Of a DNA stretch of 7,883 bases, positions 1 to 6,994 are shown in pieces; positions within the stretch are counted from its first letter, which is position 1; the number at the start of each line of letters is the position of its first letter. The stretch comes from Bifidobacteriaceae bacterium (GTDB lineage: Bacteria; Actinomycetota; Actinomycetes; Actinomycetales; WQXJ01): contig JAISTN010000339.1 of NCBI GenBank assembly GCA_031272565.1, positions 1 through 7,883 of the forward strand, in the 5' to 3' direction. The position numbers and the translations under genes were made by a program. The notes below the pieces were generated by a model. It was not told the DNA's origin, did no database searches, and was given only the letters and a program-made list of their open reading frames with translations.

Positions 1-353
1 AACGCTACGGCCGGGTCTACCAGATCAACTATCTACGTTGCATCTTCTGTGGCCTGTGCATCGAGGCTTGCCCCACCCGGGCTTTGACCATGACCAACGT
101 CTTTGAACTGGCCGGTTCCACCCGCGAGAGCCTGATCTTCGAAAAGGATCAGCTATTGGCGCCGCTGGAACCGGGCATGTTGGCGGCGCCGCACCCGATG
201 GCGCCCGGCACGTCCGATGACGACTACTACGCCGGGGCGGTCACTGGGCCAACGCCCGAACAGGTCGAGTGGGTCCGCCGGCAGCGGCCGGACGATCCAT
301 CTTTGGCGGCGGCGGCTGGACGGGCCGGGGCCGCGAAGGAGGTGGCGGCATGA
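1..353 (+). CDS. nuoI: NADH-quinone oxidoreductase subunit I (NuoI), 3' part only
   Basis: This is the C-terminal part of the ferredoxin-like subunit of complex I; the gene enters from the left edge and the first full codon is at base 3. The 116 visible residues begin inside the second ferredoxin repeat, where four cysteines (codons at 39, 48, 57 and 69) form CxxCxxCxxxCP, a 4Fe-4S motif. In the family, NuoI holds two such clusters (N6a and N6b) that relay electrons from the NADH arm towards the quinone. The first motif lies outside the window. The tail after the cluster includes the segments [13 protein letters not shown] and [15 protein letters not shown], which I recognise as the actinobacterial type of NuoI C-terminus. 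The stop codon overlaps the nuoJ start as ATGA. The ATG at 84 is internal and not a real start. Identity is firm from motif plus context. Confidence 0.95.
   Translation, partial: RYGRVYQINYLRCIFCGLCIEACPTRALTMTNVFELAGSTRESLIFEKDQLLAPLEPGMLAAPHPMAPGTSDDDYYAGAVTGPTPEQVEWVRRQRPDDPSLAAAAGRAGAAKEVAA
336..343 (+). promoter_or_regulatory. Ribosome binding site of nuoJ
   Basis: AAGGAGGT, a perfect match to the consensus complementary to the 16S rRNA 3' end, lies inside the last codons of nuoI and six bases before the ATG at 350. It decides the nuoJ start in favour of 350 over the in-frame upstream ATG at 269, which would add 27 Gly/Arg-rich residues read out of frame through nuoI. Confidence 0.85.
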
Positions 354-1453
354 ACTCCGTTGCAGTCGTGGCGGCGGCCAGCCTGTCGATGAGCACCTCG
401 GAACAGTTCCTGTTCTGGATTGTTGGGTCGATTGTGGTCTTGGCTGCCTTGGCGTTGCTGTTCTCCAAGCGGGCGGTGGTGACCGCCTGTGCGGTGATGG
501 TCACCATGGTTGGGCTGGCTTTCCTGTATGTGGGCCTGGACGCGCCCTTCCTGGGGGTGGTCCAGGTGGTGGTCTACACCGGCGCCATCATGATGCTGTT
601 TGTCTTTGTCATCATGCTGGTGGGTGTCGACATCTCAGATTCCTTCGTGGAAACCATCCGTGGCCAGCGGTGGATCGGCGCCCTGTTGGGCGCTGGCTTG
701 CTGGTGGTGTTGGTGGGGGCGGCCCTACGGGCCGCCGTGCCTGGCTTCAACGGCCTGGATGAGGTGGATGAGGGCAACAACCCGCGGGCGGTGGCCAAGA
801 TCCTGTTCCGCGATTATCCGTTCACGCTTGAGATCACAGGTTGCCTGCTGATCATCGCGGCCGTGGGCGCGGTGGTGATGACCCACCGCGACCGCTTGAC
901 CAAGGCGGTGCGCCAGGGCGATCTGGCGGCCATGCGGATCAAACATGGCGTCCAGGTGACGCCGCCGCCGGCGCCGGGTGTCTACGCTCGGCACAACGCG
1001 GCGGATGTGCCGGCGGTGGATCCGGATGGCAAGGCCATCGAAGCGTCGGTCGCTTCGGTGTTGCGCATGCGCGGCCAGGTGTCGCGCCTGAACGGCTTGA
1101 CGCAGGACCTGCTGCCCGCGGCGGTCCCGGAGGCGGGGCGGACGGTGGGGGCGCCGGCCTTGCCGGGGCCAGCGGCAGACGAACCAGCGGCCGACCTGGC
1201 GGAGCCGGAGGTGGCAGCGCCGGCCGCCGATGCCGCCCCCGCACCGGCGGAAACACCGGCGGCCGAACCGGCGCCACCGGCGGCGGCGACATCGGGCGCC
1301 GAACCGGCCAAACCGGCCAAACCGGCGAAACCGGCCAAGGCCGCCAAGCCGGGGAAAGCCCCCAAGGCAGCCAAACCGGACGAGCCAGCCACCCTGGAGC
1401 CGGCGCAACCTGACCCACCAGGCGAAGAGCCGAAGGGAGGCGACGCCAAGTGA
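350..1453 (+). CDS. nuoJ: NADH-quinone oxidoreductase subunit J (NuoJ) with long Ala/Pro/Lys tail
   Basis: Membrane subunit of complex I (the bacterial ND6 counterpart), 367 residues. About five membrane helices are visible, near residues 20-38, 43-60, 66-92, 107-128 and 160-178. The third carries the conserved NuoJ segment [16 protein letters not shown], the helix known to matter for coupling quinone chemistry to proton pumping. Positive residues at 40-41, 105-108 and 180-182 suggest the N-terminus is outside and the C-terminus in the cytoplasm. After the membrane part, residues 207-243 (PGVYARHNA onward, to VLRMRGQ) look like the block typical of actinobacterial NuoJ. From about residue 256 the protein becomes low complexity: Ala/Pro/Glu-rich, then a lysine ladder, then acidic. 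E. coli NuoJ is about 184 residues, so this one is twice as long and the extra is tail. The start at 350 is fixed by a perfect ribosome binding site and the ATGA overlap with nuoI. The stop overlaps nuoK as GTGA. Identity is firm; the role of the tail is unknown. Confidence 0.95.
   Translation: MNSVAVVAAASLSMSTSEQFLFWIVGSIVVLAALALLFSKRAVVTACAVMVTMVGLAFLYVGLDAPFLGVVQVVVYTGAIMMLFVFVIMLVGVDISDSFVETIRGQRWIGALLGAGLLVVLVGAALRAAVPGFNGLDEVDEGNNPRAVAKILFRDYPFTLEITGCLLIIAAVGAVVMTHRDRLTKAVRQGDLAAMRIKHGVQVTPPPAPGVYARHNAADVPAVDPDGKAIEASVASVLRMRGQVSRLNGLTQDLLPAAVPEAGRTVGAPALPGPAADEPAADLAEPEVAAPAADAAPAPAETPAAEPAPPAAATSGAEPAKPAKPAKPAKAAKPGKAPKAAKPDEPATLEPAQPDPPGEEPKGGDAK
1304..1375 (+). repeat. In-frame 9-base tandem repeat coding Pro-Ala-Lys triplets in NuoJ
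   Basis: Near-perfect tandem copies of CCGGCCAAA start at 1304, followed by variants (CCGGCGAAA, CCGGCCAAG) and then more diverged triplets. They encode PAK four times and then AAK, PGK, APK and AAK, placing lysines at residues 321, 324, 327, 330, 333, 336, 339 and 342 of NuoJ. The graded decay from perfect units to degenerate ones is what slippage-driven repeat growth followed by drift would give. Because the unit is a multiple of three, copy-number change would keep the reading frame. Confidence 0.85.
1433..1440 (+). promoter_or_regulatory. Ribosome binding site of nuoK
   Basis: AAGGGAGG sits nine bases before the GTG at 1450, inside the last codons of nuoJ. It supports the GTG start that overlaps the nuoJ stop codon (GTGA). 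No ATG lies near enough to compete. Confidence 0.65.
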
Positions 1454-1749
1454 CTGTCACCGCCTACTTGATTCTGGCTTCTGTCCTGTTCACCATCGGC
1501 GCCACCACGGTTCTGGTGCGGCGCAATGCGATCGTCATGTTCATGGGCGTCGAACTGATGCTGAACGCCGCCAACCTGGCGTTCTTGGCCTTCAGCCGCA
1601 TGTACGGGACGCTGGACGGCCAGTTGGCCGCGTTCTTCGTGATGGTGGTGGCCGCTGCCGAGGTGGTAGTGGGCCTGGCCATCATCGTGTCCCTGTTCAG
1701 AACCCGGCGCACGGTCAGCGTCGATGACGAGAGTCTGATGAGGCACTGA
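1450..1749 (+). CDS. nuoK: NADH-quinone oxidoreductase subunit K (NuoK)
   Basis: Small membrane subunit of complex I (ND4L counterpart), 99 residues, the usual length for the family. Three membrane helices are visible, about residues 3-22, 27-48 and 59-83. The two membrane glutamates known to be needed for proton transfer (Glu36 and Glu72 in E. coli) are present here as Glu35, in the segment [13 protein letters not shown], and Glu71, in [13 protein letters not shown]. The start is a GTG overlapping the nuoJ stop, preceded by AAGGGAGG; the next residues (TVTAYLILA) match the expected N-terminus. Its stop codon shares one base with the nuoL start (TGATG), so translation of nuoL is probably coupled to it. 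Nothing is missing or odd. Confidence 0.97.
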   Translation: MTVTAYLILASVLFTIGATTVLVRRNAIVMFMGVELMLNAANLAFLAFSRMYGTLDGQLAAFFVMVVAAAEVVVGLAIIVSLFRTRRTVSVDDESLMRH

Positions 1750-3695
1750 TGAACGGAATCGACTTGACACTGTTGGCCGCCGCTGAGGCCCCCACCGGCG
1801 TTTCCCTGATGTGGCTGGTGGTGGCCATCCCGTTGGCCTCCGCCGCCATCTTGCTCCTGGCCGGCCGGGCGGCGGACGCCTGGGGCCACATCCTGGGCGT
1901 GGCCGCCTCCGCCGCTGCCTTTGTGGTGGCGGCCTGGGCCTTCTTCGCCATGCTGGGCCGCGCCCCGGCCGAACGCTCCTTCAACCTGGGCTTGTTCGAC
2001 TGGATCACGGGCGGCGACTTCAACCTCCAGGCCGGGCTGCGCATCGACCAGTTGTCCATCAGCTTTGTGCTGCTGGTGACGTTTGTGGGCACCTTGATCC
2101 ACATCTACTCGGTCGCCTACATGTCGCATGATCCAGACCGGCGGCGCTTCTTCGCCTACCTCAACCTGTTCGTGGCGGCGATGCTGCTACTGGTGCTGGG
2201 CAACTCCTACCTGGTGCTGTTCGTGGGCTGGGAAGGGGTCGGCTTGGCCTCCTACCTGCTGATCGGCTTCTGGAACCAGCGCCTCGACTACGCGGTGGCG
2301 GCCAAGAAGGCCTTTGTGGCCAACCGGGTGGGCGATGTCGGCATGCTGATCGCCATGATGGTGATGTTCGCCCACTTCCACACCCTGACCTTCGATGGCG
2401 TCTTCGAGCAGGTTCAGGCCGACACGGCCAGTACGGCCGTCCTGACCGCCATCGGGCTGGCGCTCTTGCTGGCCGCCTGCGGCAAGTCGGCCCAGTTCCC
2501 GCTCCAGTCCTGGCTGGGTGACGCCATGGCCGGCCCCACGCCGGTTTCGGCGTTGATCCACGCCGCCACCATGGTGACGGCTGGCGTCTACCTGGTGGTG
2601 CGCTCTGGGCCCATCTACATCCACACCGAGGGCGCCCGCCTGGCGGTGCTGATCGTGGGCGCCATCACGTTGCTGTATGGCGCCATCGTCGGCTGCGCCA
2701 AAGATGACATGAAGAAGGCCCTGGCGGCTTCCACCATGTCCCAGATCGGCTACATGATGCTGGCGGCGGGCCTGGGCCCGGTCGGGGCGGCCTTCGCCAT
2801 CATGCACCTGCTGACCCACGGCTTCTTCAAGGCCGGTTTGTTCCTGGGTGCCGGGTCGGTGATGCACGCCATGAAAGACCAGGTCGACATGCGTCGGTTT
2901 GGTGGCCTGGGCACGGTGATGAAACTGACCTGGGTCACCATGATGGCCGGCTGGCTGGCCATCTTGGGCATCCCGCCGTTCAGTGGTTTCTGGTCCAAGG
3001 ACAAGATCATTGAGGAAGCCTTTGTGGGCACCGGCTGGCAGCCTTGGGTGTTTGGCTTGGTCGCCATGCTGGGGGCCGGCATCACGGCCTTCTACATGTC
3101 CCGCCTGTTCTTCATGGTGTTCCACGGGCAGGCCCGCTGGACCGATGACCAACACCCGCACGAGGCCCCGCCGTTGATGACGGTGCCGATGGCCATCCTG
3201 GCCATCGGCTCGGTCGACTTGGGCGGCATCCTCTGCCTGATCGGCTTCGCCAAGTGGCTGGAGCCGGTGACGCAGGCGGCCGGCGAGGCCGCCGAGGCCG
3301 AACCGGTCCTGGCCGTGCCGGTTATCACCGTGGCCACCCTGGTGCTGGTGCTGGCCGGGGCGGCCTTGGCGTGGGTCAAGTTCGGCGCCAAGACGGCCCA
3401 GGTGCCGGTGCTGCCGCCGCCTGCCAACGTCCTGGTCAAGGCCGCGCGTGAGGACCTGTTCCAAGACACCGCCAATGATGTCTTCCTGGTCCGGCCCGGC
3501 CAGGCCGTCGTCAAGGGCCTGACAGCCGTGGACGGGAAGGTGGTGGACGGCGCCGTGCGGGGCATCGGCTGTCTGGTCCAAACCGTCGGCGGCGGTTTGA
3601 GCCGCTGGCAAACCGGCTTTGTCCGGTCGTATGCGGCGTCCATGCTGGCGGGCGTGATCCTGCTGGCCGCCATCGTCCTGGCCGTGTGGCTCTGA
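1749..3695 (+). CDS. nuoL: NADH-quinone oxidoreductase subunit L (NuoL), distal antiporter-like pump
   Basis: Largest membrane subunit of complex I (ND5 counterpart), 648 residues, related to MrpA-type cation/proton antiporters and placed at the far end of the membrane arm. Residues expected for a working proton channel are present: Glu162 in WEGVGLASYLLIGFW, Asp196 in NRVGDVG, Lys246 in CGKSAQFPLQSWLGDAM, His271 in ALIHAATMV, His353/His357 and Lys361 in MHLLTHGFFKA, and Lys417 in FSGFWSKDK. The C-terminal part (about 540-625) is a long, mostly amphipathic stretch that fits the lateral helix HL running along NuoM and NuoN, closed by a last membrane helix at 628-648. The start ATG shares a base with the nuoK stop; only a weak GATGAGG precedes it, which suggests coupled translation. 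One oddity is Asp490 inside an otherwise hydrophobic segment, 478-500. An Mrp antiporter is excluded by the nuoK/nuoM context and the HL tail. Confidence 0.97.
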   Translation: MNGIDLTLLAAAEAPTGVSLMWLVVAIPLASAAILLLAGRAADAWGHILGVAASAAAFVVAAWAFFAMLGRAPAERSFNLGLFDWITGGDFNLQAGLRIDQLSISFVLLVTFVGTLIHIYSVAYMSHDPDRRRFFAYLNLFVAAMLLLVLGNSYLVLFVGWEGVGLASYLLIGFWNQRLDYAVAAKKAFVANRVGDVGMLIAMMVMFAHFHTLTFDGVFEQVQADTASTAVLTAIGLALLLAACGKSAQFPLQSWLGDAMAGPTPVSALIHAATMVTAGVYLVVRSGPIYIHTEGARLAVLIVGAITLLYGAIVGCAKDDMKKALAASTMSQIGYMMLAAGLGPVGAAFAIMHLLTHGFFKAGLFLGAGSVMHAMKDQVDMRRFGGLGTVMKLTWVTMMAGWLAILGIPPFSGFWSKDKIIEEAFVGTGWQPWVFGLVAMLGAGITAFYMSRLFFMVFHGQARWTDDQHPHEAPPLMTVPMAILAIGSVDLGGILCLIGFAKWLEPVTQAAGEAAEAEPVLAVPVITVATLVLVLAGAALAWVKFGAKTAQVPVLPPPANVLVKAAREDLFQDTANDVFLVRPGQAVVKGLTAVDGKVVDGAVRGIGCLVQTVGGGLSRWQTGFVRSYAASMLAGVILLAAIVLAVWL

Positions 3696-3701
3696 GGGAA
3701 A

Positions 3702-3709
3702 GGAAGGAG
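3702..3709 (+). promoter_or_regulatory. Ribosome binding site deciding the nuoM start
   Basis: GGAAGGAG lies in the nuoL-nuoM gap and ends five bases before the ATG at 3715. The alternative in-frame GTG at 3709 shares its G with this motif, so it is too close to be used. The motif therefore favours the ATG. Confidence 0.75.
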
Positions 3710-3714
3710 TGATC

Positions 3715-5253
3715 ATGCAGAACTTTCCCTGGCTCACAGTTCTAGTGGCGGCCCCGGCGGTTGGCGCGCTGGTGGTTTGGCTGGTGCCCGGCCCGGTGCG
3801 GCGCCATGCTCGCCAGATCGCCATCGGCTGGTCGGTCGTGGTGTTGGCGGTTGGCGTGGCCATGGCCACCCAGTTCGACACCGGCGGCGGCTACCAGTTC
3901 GTGGAGCGGTACTGCTGGGTTCCCCAGTTCGGCATCCAGTACTACCTGGGCGTCAACGGCATTGGCCTGCTGCTGATCTTGCTGTCGCTGTTGTTGGTGC
4001 CGTTGGTGTTGTTGGCGGCCACCAAGGAACAGTCCACGCCGTCCCGCCAGGCCCACTACGCGGCCCTGGTGTTGGTGCTGGAAACCTTCATGGTGGCGGT
4101 CTTCGCGGCCCGGGACGTGTTTGTCTTCTACGTCTTGTTCGAGGCCATGCTGATCCCGGTCTACTTCTTGATCGGCTCGTTTGGTGGCGAGAACCGCCGC
4201 CCGGCCGCCTTGAAGTTCCTGTTGTATTCACTGGCCGGCGGGCTGATCATGCTGGCCGGTGTGATCGCAGTCTGGACCCAGGGTCCGCAGGGTGAACAGG
4301 GCTTCTCGCTGGACGCCTTGACCGGCTACGAGTGGGGTTCGGTGACGGAGGAGCGGCTGATCTTCCTGTCCTTCTTTGTCGCCTTCGCCATCAAGGCACC
4401 CATGTATCCGGTCCACACCTGGCTGCCCGATGCCGCCCAGGCGGCCAAGCCGGGCACGTCGGTGCTGCTGGTGGGCGTGCTGGACAAGGTTGGCACCTTT
4501 GGCATGATCGCTCTGTGCCTGCCCATGTTCCCCAACGCCGCCCGCTGGGCCGCGCCGGTGGTGATCGCTTTGGCGGTGATCTCGATCTTCTGGGGTGCCT
4601 TCCTGGCCTTGGGTCAGACGGACATTCTGCGCATGATCGCCTACACCTCGGTGTCGCACTTCGGTTTCATTGTGCTGGGCATCTTCGCCTTCACCCAGAC
4701 GGCGGCGGTGGGCTCCAGCTTCTACATGGTCAACCATGGGTTGTCCACCGGCGCCTTGTTCCTGCTGGCCGGGTTCCTGATCGCCAAGCGCGGCACCCAG
4801 GACATGACCCAGATGGGGCCTGGCTTGCAGCGCACCACACCAGCCCTGGCGGGCACCTTCCTGGTGGTGGGCTTGTCGGCTGTTGCCTTGCCTGGCCTGA
4901 GCACGTTTGTCAGCGAGTTCATGGTCATGGCGGGCACGTATCAGACTCACCGTTGGTGGGCCATCATCTCCGCCTTGGGCGTCATCATGGCGGCCCTGTA
5001 CATCCTGCTGGCCTACCAGAAGATCTTCACCGGCCCCAAGCGGGAAGACCTGACCGGCGTGCGGGATTTGAGCCTGCGCGAGGCCTGGGTGGTGGGCCCG
5101 CTGATCGCCTTGATGCTGGTGTTGGGCTTCTACCCAGCGCCGGCGCTGAACACCTTGAAAGAACCGGCCAGTGATGTCTTGTCGGTGGTCGATGGCGCCC
5201 GGGCCCCGGTGGCCGTCTTGCCTGATTCCAGCGACCAGGAAGGGGGCGAATGA
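3715..5253 (+). CDS. nuoM: NADH-quinone oxidoreductase subunit M (NuoM), middle antiporter-like pump
   Basis: Membrane pump subunit of complex I (ND4 counterpart), 512 residues from the ATG at 3715, close to the usual length of about 510. About fourteen hydrophobic helices are visible. Key channel residues line up with those known in E. coli NuoM: Glu143 in LFEAMLIPVYFLIG (Glu144), Lys227 in AFAIKAPMYPVHTWLPDA (Lys234), Lys258 in VLDKVGTFGM (Lys265), His315 in SVSHFGF (His322), His341 in MVNHGLSTGALF (His348) and Glu400 in TFVSEFMV (Glu407). The form DKVGTFGM is the actinobacterial version of that helix. The start is chosen from the ribosome binding site; an upstream GTG at 3709 would add only two residues. 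The last 30 residues are hydrophilic and acidic (ending DSSDQEGGE). Its stop overlaps the nuoN start (ATGATG). There are no frameshifts and no missing residues. Confidence 0.96.
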   Translation: MQNFPWLTVLVAAPAVGALVVWLVPGPVRRHARQIAIGWSVVVLAVGVAMATQFDTGGGYQFVERYCWVPQFGIQYYLGVNGIGLLLILLSLLLVPLVLLAATKEQSTPSRQAHYAALVLVLETFMVAVFAARDVFVFYVLFEAMLIPVYFLIGSFGGENRRPAALKFLLYSLAGGLIMLAGVIAVWTQGPQGEQGFSLDALTGYEWGSVTEERLIFLSFFVAFAIKAPMYPVHTWLPDAAQAAKPGTSVLLVGVLDKVGTFGMIALCLPMFPNAARWAAPVVIALAVISIFWGAFLALGQTDILRMIAYTSVSHFGFIVLGIFAFTQTAAVGSSFYMVNHGLSTGALFLLAGFLIAKRGTQDMTQMGPGLQRTTPALAGTFLVVGLSAVALPGLSTFVSEFMVMAGTYQTHRWWAIISALGVIMAALYILLAYQKIFTGPKREDLTGVRDLSLREAWVVGPLIALMLVLGFYPAPALNTLKEPASDVLSVVDGARAPVAVLPDSSDQEGGE

Positions 5254-6854
5254 TGTTCCACCAGTCGATTCTGAATACTGATGCCACCGGCATTGCCATC
5301 GAGTGGGACCGCCTGGCGCCCGTCCTGATCGTGCTGGGAGCGGCCGTCGTGGCCGTCCTGGTCGAGGCCTTCGTGCCACGCAAGGCGCGCCGCCCGGTGC
5401 AGATCATCTTGTCCATCCTGGCGGTGGTGGCCTCCGGTTTGATGACGCTGATGATGGCGCTGGCGCCGTCGGACTACATCTCCAACACGGTGGCCGGCGT
5501 GGCGGTCAACCTGGACCCGGCCGCCCTGTACATCCAGTTGGCGGTGGCCACCAGCGCCCTGCTGGGGCTGTTGGTGATTGCCGACCGCACCGTCCAGGGC
5601 GAGGACGCGTTCACGCCCCAGGCGGCTTCGGTGCCCGGCTCGGAGTATGAAGACCAGGCCCGCCGGGCAGGCCTGGTGCAAACCGATGTCTACCCGTTGG
5701 TGCTGTTCGCCACGGGCGGCATGATGCTGTTCCCGGTGGCCGGTGACCTGCTGACCATGTTCGTGGCGCTTGAGGTGCTGTCGTTGCCGCTCTACCTGCT
5801 GTCCGGCATGGCGCGGCATCGGCGGTTGCTGTCGCAGGAAGCGTCGCTGAAGTACTTCCTGTTGGGCGCTTTCGCCTCCGCCTTTTTCCTGTTCGGTTCG
5901 GCCTGGGTGTTCGGTGCCACCGGTTCCTTGAACCTGTACGTCATTGCCGGTTCGATGACCGAACTGGGCATGGACCCAATCTTGTTGGTGGGCGTGATCC
6001 TGATCTGCGTTGGCTTGTTCTTCAAGGTGGGCGCCGTGCCGTTCCATTCCTGGACACCGGACGTCTACCAGGGCGCGCCTACGCCCATCACGGGTTTCAT
6101 GGCGGCCTGCACCAAGATCGCGGCCTTCGGCGCGCTGCTGCGGGTGCTGTATTCCGTGGTGCCATCCCTGAAGGTGGATCTCAAGCCGGCCTTGTGGACG
6201 GTGGCGATCTTGACCATGGTGCTTGGCACCGTGGTGGGTGTGGTGCAGCAGGATGTCAAGCGGATGCTGGCCTATTCGGCCATCGCGCACGCCGGCTTCA
6301 TCTTGTCTGGCTTGGTGACCTTCACCACCGATGGTCTGACGGGCTCGCTGTTCTACTTGTTCACTTACGGCGTAGCGACGGTGGGCGGGTTCGGTGTTAT
6401 CGCCTTGATCCGCGAGGTTGACGGCGAGGGCCACATGCGGGGCGAGGCGACGGCGCTGGATCAGTGGCGCGGCCTGGGGCGGCGCTCGCCGGTTCTGGCC
6501 GGAGCCTTTTCCTGCTTCCTGTTGACCTTCGCCGGCATTCCGTTGACCTCGGGGTTTGTAGGGAAGTTCGCGGTCTTTTCGGCAGCCTTTGGTGATGGCG
6601 CCTGGGCCCTGGGCCTGACCGGCCTGGCCTGTTCGGCCGTGGCGGCGTTCTTCTACTTCCGGGTGATCGTGGTGATGTTCTTCTCCGGCGAACCGGCTCA
6701 GCCGGCCCGGGGTGGTTTGGGCATTGGCGTGCGGACCAACGGGTTGACTCAGGTTGCCATCACGGTGGCCTTGGCCCTTACGCTGGTTCTTGGCGTGGTG
6801 CCGGGCTGGTTCTTGGACTTCACCCAATCGCTCAGCTACTTCATCATGCCGTGA
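5250..6854 (+). CDS. nuoN: NADH-quinone oxidoreductase subunit N (NuoN), proximal antiporter-like pump
   Basis: Membrane pump subunit of complex I (ND2 counterpart), 534 residues. E. coli NuoN is about 485, and much of the excess is one hydrophilic loop, about residues 112-147 (acidic, with Gln and Pro), before the helix beginning VYPLVLFATGGMMLFP; a loop here is usual in actinobacteria. Expected channel residues are present: Glu175 in ALEVLSLPLYLLSG, Lys259 and His266 in FFKVGAVPFHSWTPDVYQGAPTP, Lys289 in ACTKIAAF, His347 in AIAHAGFIL and Lys439 in SGFVGKFAVF. Two adjacent in-frame ATGs, at 5250 and 5253, could each serve as start. The first overlaps the nuoM stop by four bases and the second by one, and AGGAAGGGGG at 5237-5246 precedes both. 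This is the last nuo gene; the 140 bases after it hold a strong hairpin. Confidence 0.96.
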   Translation: MMFHQSILNTDATGIAIEWDRLAPVLIVLGAAVVAVLVEAFVPRKARRPVQIILSILAVVASGLMTLMMALAPSDYISNTVAGVAVNLDPAALYIQLAVATSALLGLLVIADRTVQGEDAFTPQAASVPGSEYEDQARRAGLVQTDVYPLVLFATGGMMLFPVAGDLLTMFVALEVLSLPLYLLSGMARHRRLLSQEASLKYFLLGAFASAFFLFGSAWVFGATGSLNLYVIAGSMTELGMDPILLVGVILICVGLFFKVGAVPFHSWTPDVYQGAPTPITGFMAACTKIAAFGALLRVLYSVVPSLKVDLKPALWTVAILTMVLGTVVGVVQQDVKRMLAYSAIAHAGFILSGLVTFTTDGLTGSLFYLFTYGVATVGGFGVIALIREVDGEGHMRGEATALDQWRGLGRRSPVLAGAFSCFLLTFAGIPLTSGFVGKFAVFSAAFGDGAWALGLTGLACSAVAAFFYFRVIVVMFFSGEPAQPARGGLGIGVRTNGLTQVAITVALALTLVLGVVPGWFLDFTQSLSYFIMP

Positions 6855-6862
6855 GGCTGCGC

Positions 6863-6895
6863 CGGCCGGGTGGGTCGCCCCCCCCTGCCCGGCCG
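6863..6895 (+). other. Strong GC-rich hairpin after nuoN, no T tract
   Basis: Bases 6863-6874 (CGGCCGGGTGGG) pair with 6884-6895 (CCTGCCCGGCCG) over 12 base pairs, including two G-T wobbles, around a nine-base C-rich loop. It begins nine bases after the nuoN stop. No run of T follows, so it is not a classical intrinsic terminator. It could weaken read-through, protect the 3' end of the nuo message after processing, or be a by-product of high GC. It lies where an operon boundary would be expected, but the prenyl synthase follows 99 bases later with no visible promoter. Confidence 0.4.
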
Positions 6896-6976
6896 CGGCC
6901 AAGACCTGGCGCACCGGCCTGGCGGCTGCAAAGCCGGTGGGCGCGGCGGGCCGGGTCTGACTTCGACGGATGGCTG

Positions 6977-6986
6977 GAAAGGTGGT
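6977..6986 (+). promoter_or_regulatory. Ribosome binding site of the prenyl synthase
   Basis: GGAAAGGTGG lies eight bases before the ATG at 6995 and is the only purine-rich motif near it. The other ATG, at 6970, lacks such a motif and is in another frame. The match is moderate. Confidence 0.55.
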
Positions 6987-6994
6987 GGCGGCCG

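Larger units (their letters stand above)
6855..6994. other. Spacer between nuoN and the prenyl synthase
   Basis: These 140 bases hold no credible gene. Besides the main hairpin, a run of eight C occurs at 6878-6885. A second, smaller inverted repeat pairs CACCGGC at 6912-6918 with GCCGGTG at 6933-6939. The ten bases GATGGCTGGA occur at 6969-6978 and again at 6994-7003, the second copy including the start codon of the next gene. I see no -10-like TANNNT motif, so no promoter can be claimed; actinobacterial promoters can be hard to see by eye. Confidence 0.6.

Noticed and set aside
269..349. Earlier in-frame ATG for nuoJ at 269
   Set aside because: It would add a Gly/Arg-rich stretch overlapping nuoI by 85 bases, while the ATG at 350 has a perfect ribosome binding site and the ATGA coupling seen in the rest of the operon.
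725..1408. Minus-strand Arg/Gly-rich open frame opposite the NuoJ tail
   Set aside because: The repetitive Arg/Gly/Phe composition is the reverse reading of the Pro/Ala/Lys repeat; it is not an independent protein.
1230..1440. Repetitive CCGG-rich stretch considered as CRISPR-like or a protein-binding repeat array
   Set aside because: The repeats are contiguous 9-base coding units without spacers and are explained by the Pro-Ala-Lys protein repeat.
3709..3714. GTG at 3709 as nuoM start
   Set aside because: It overlaps the ribosome binding site itself; the ATG at 3715 has correct spacing.
2187..3881. Minus-strand open frame of 564 codons opposite nuoL
   Set aside because: Same compositional shadow as above, with no domain and no plausible translation start context; nuoL on the other strand is certain.
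1749..6854. Possibility that the three antiporter-like genes belong to an Mrp antiporter or a membrane hydrogenase
   Set aside because: The order I-J-K-L-M-N, the ferredoxin subunit and the NuoL lateral-helix tail are those of complex I; no Mrp small subunits or hydrogenase subunits are present in the window.
6863..6895. Calling the hairpin after nuoN an intrinsic terminator
   Set aside because: There is no T run after the stem, and a same-strand gene without visible promoter follows; it is listed only as a hairpin.
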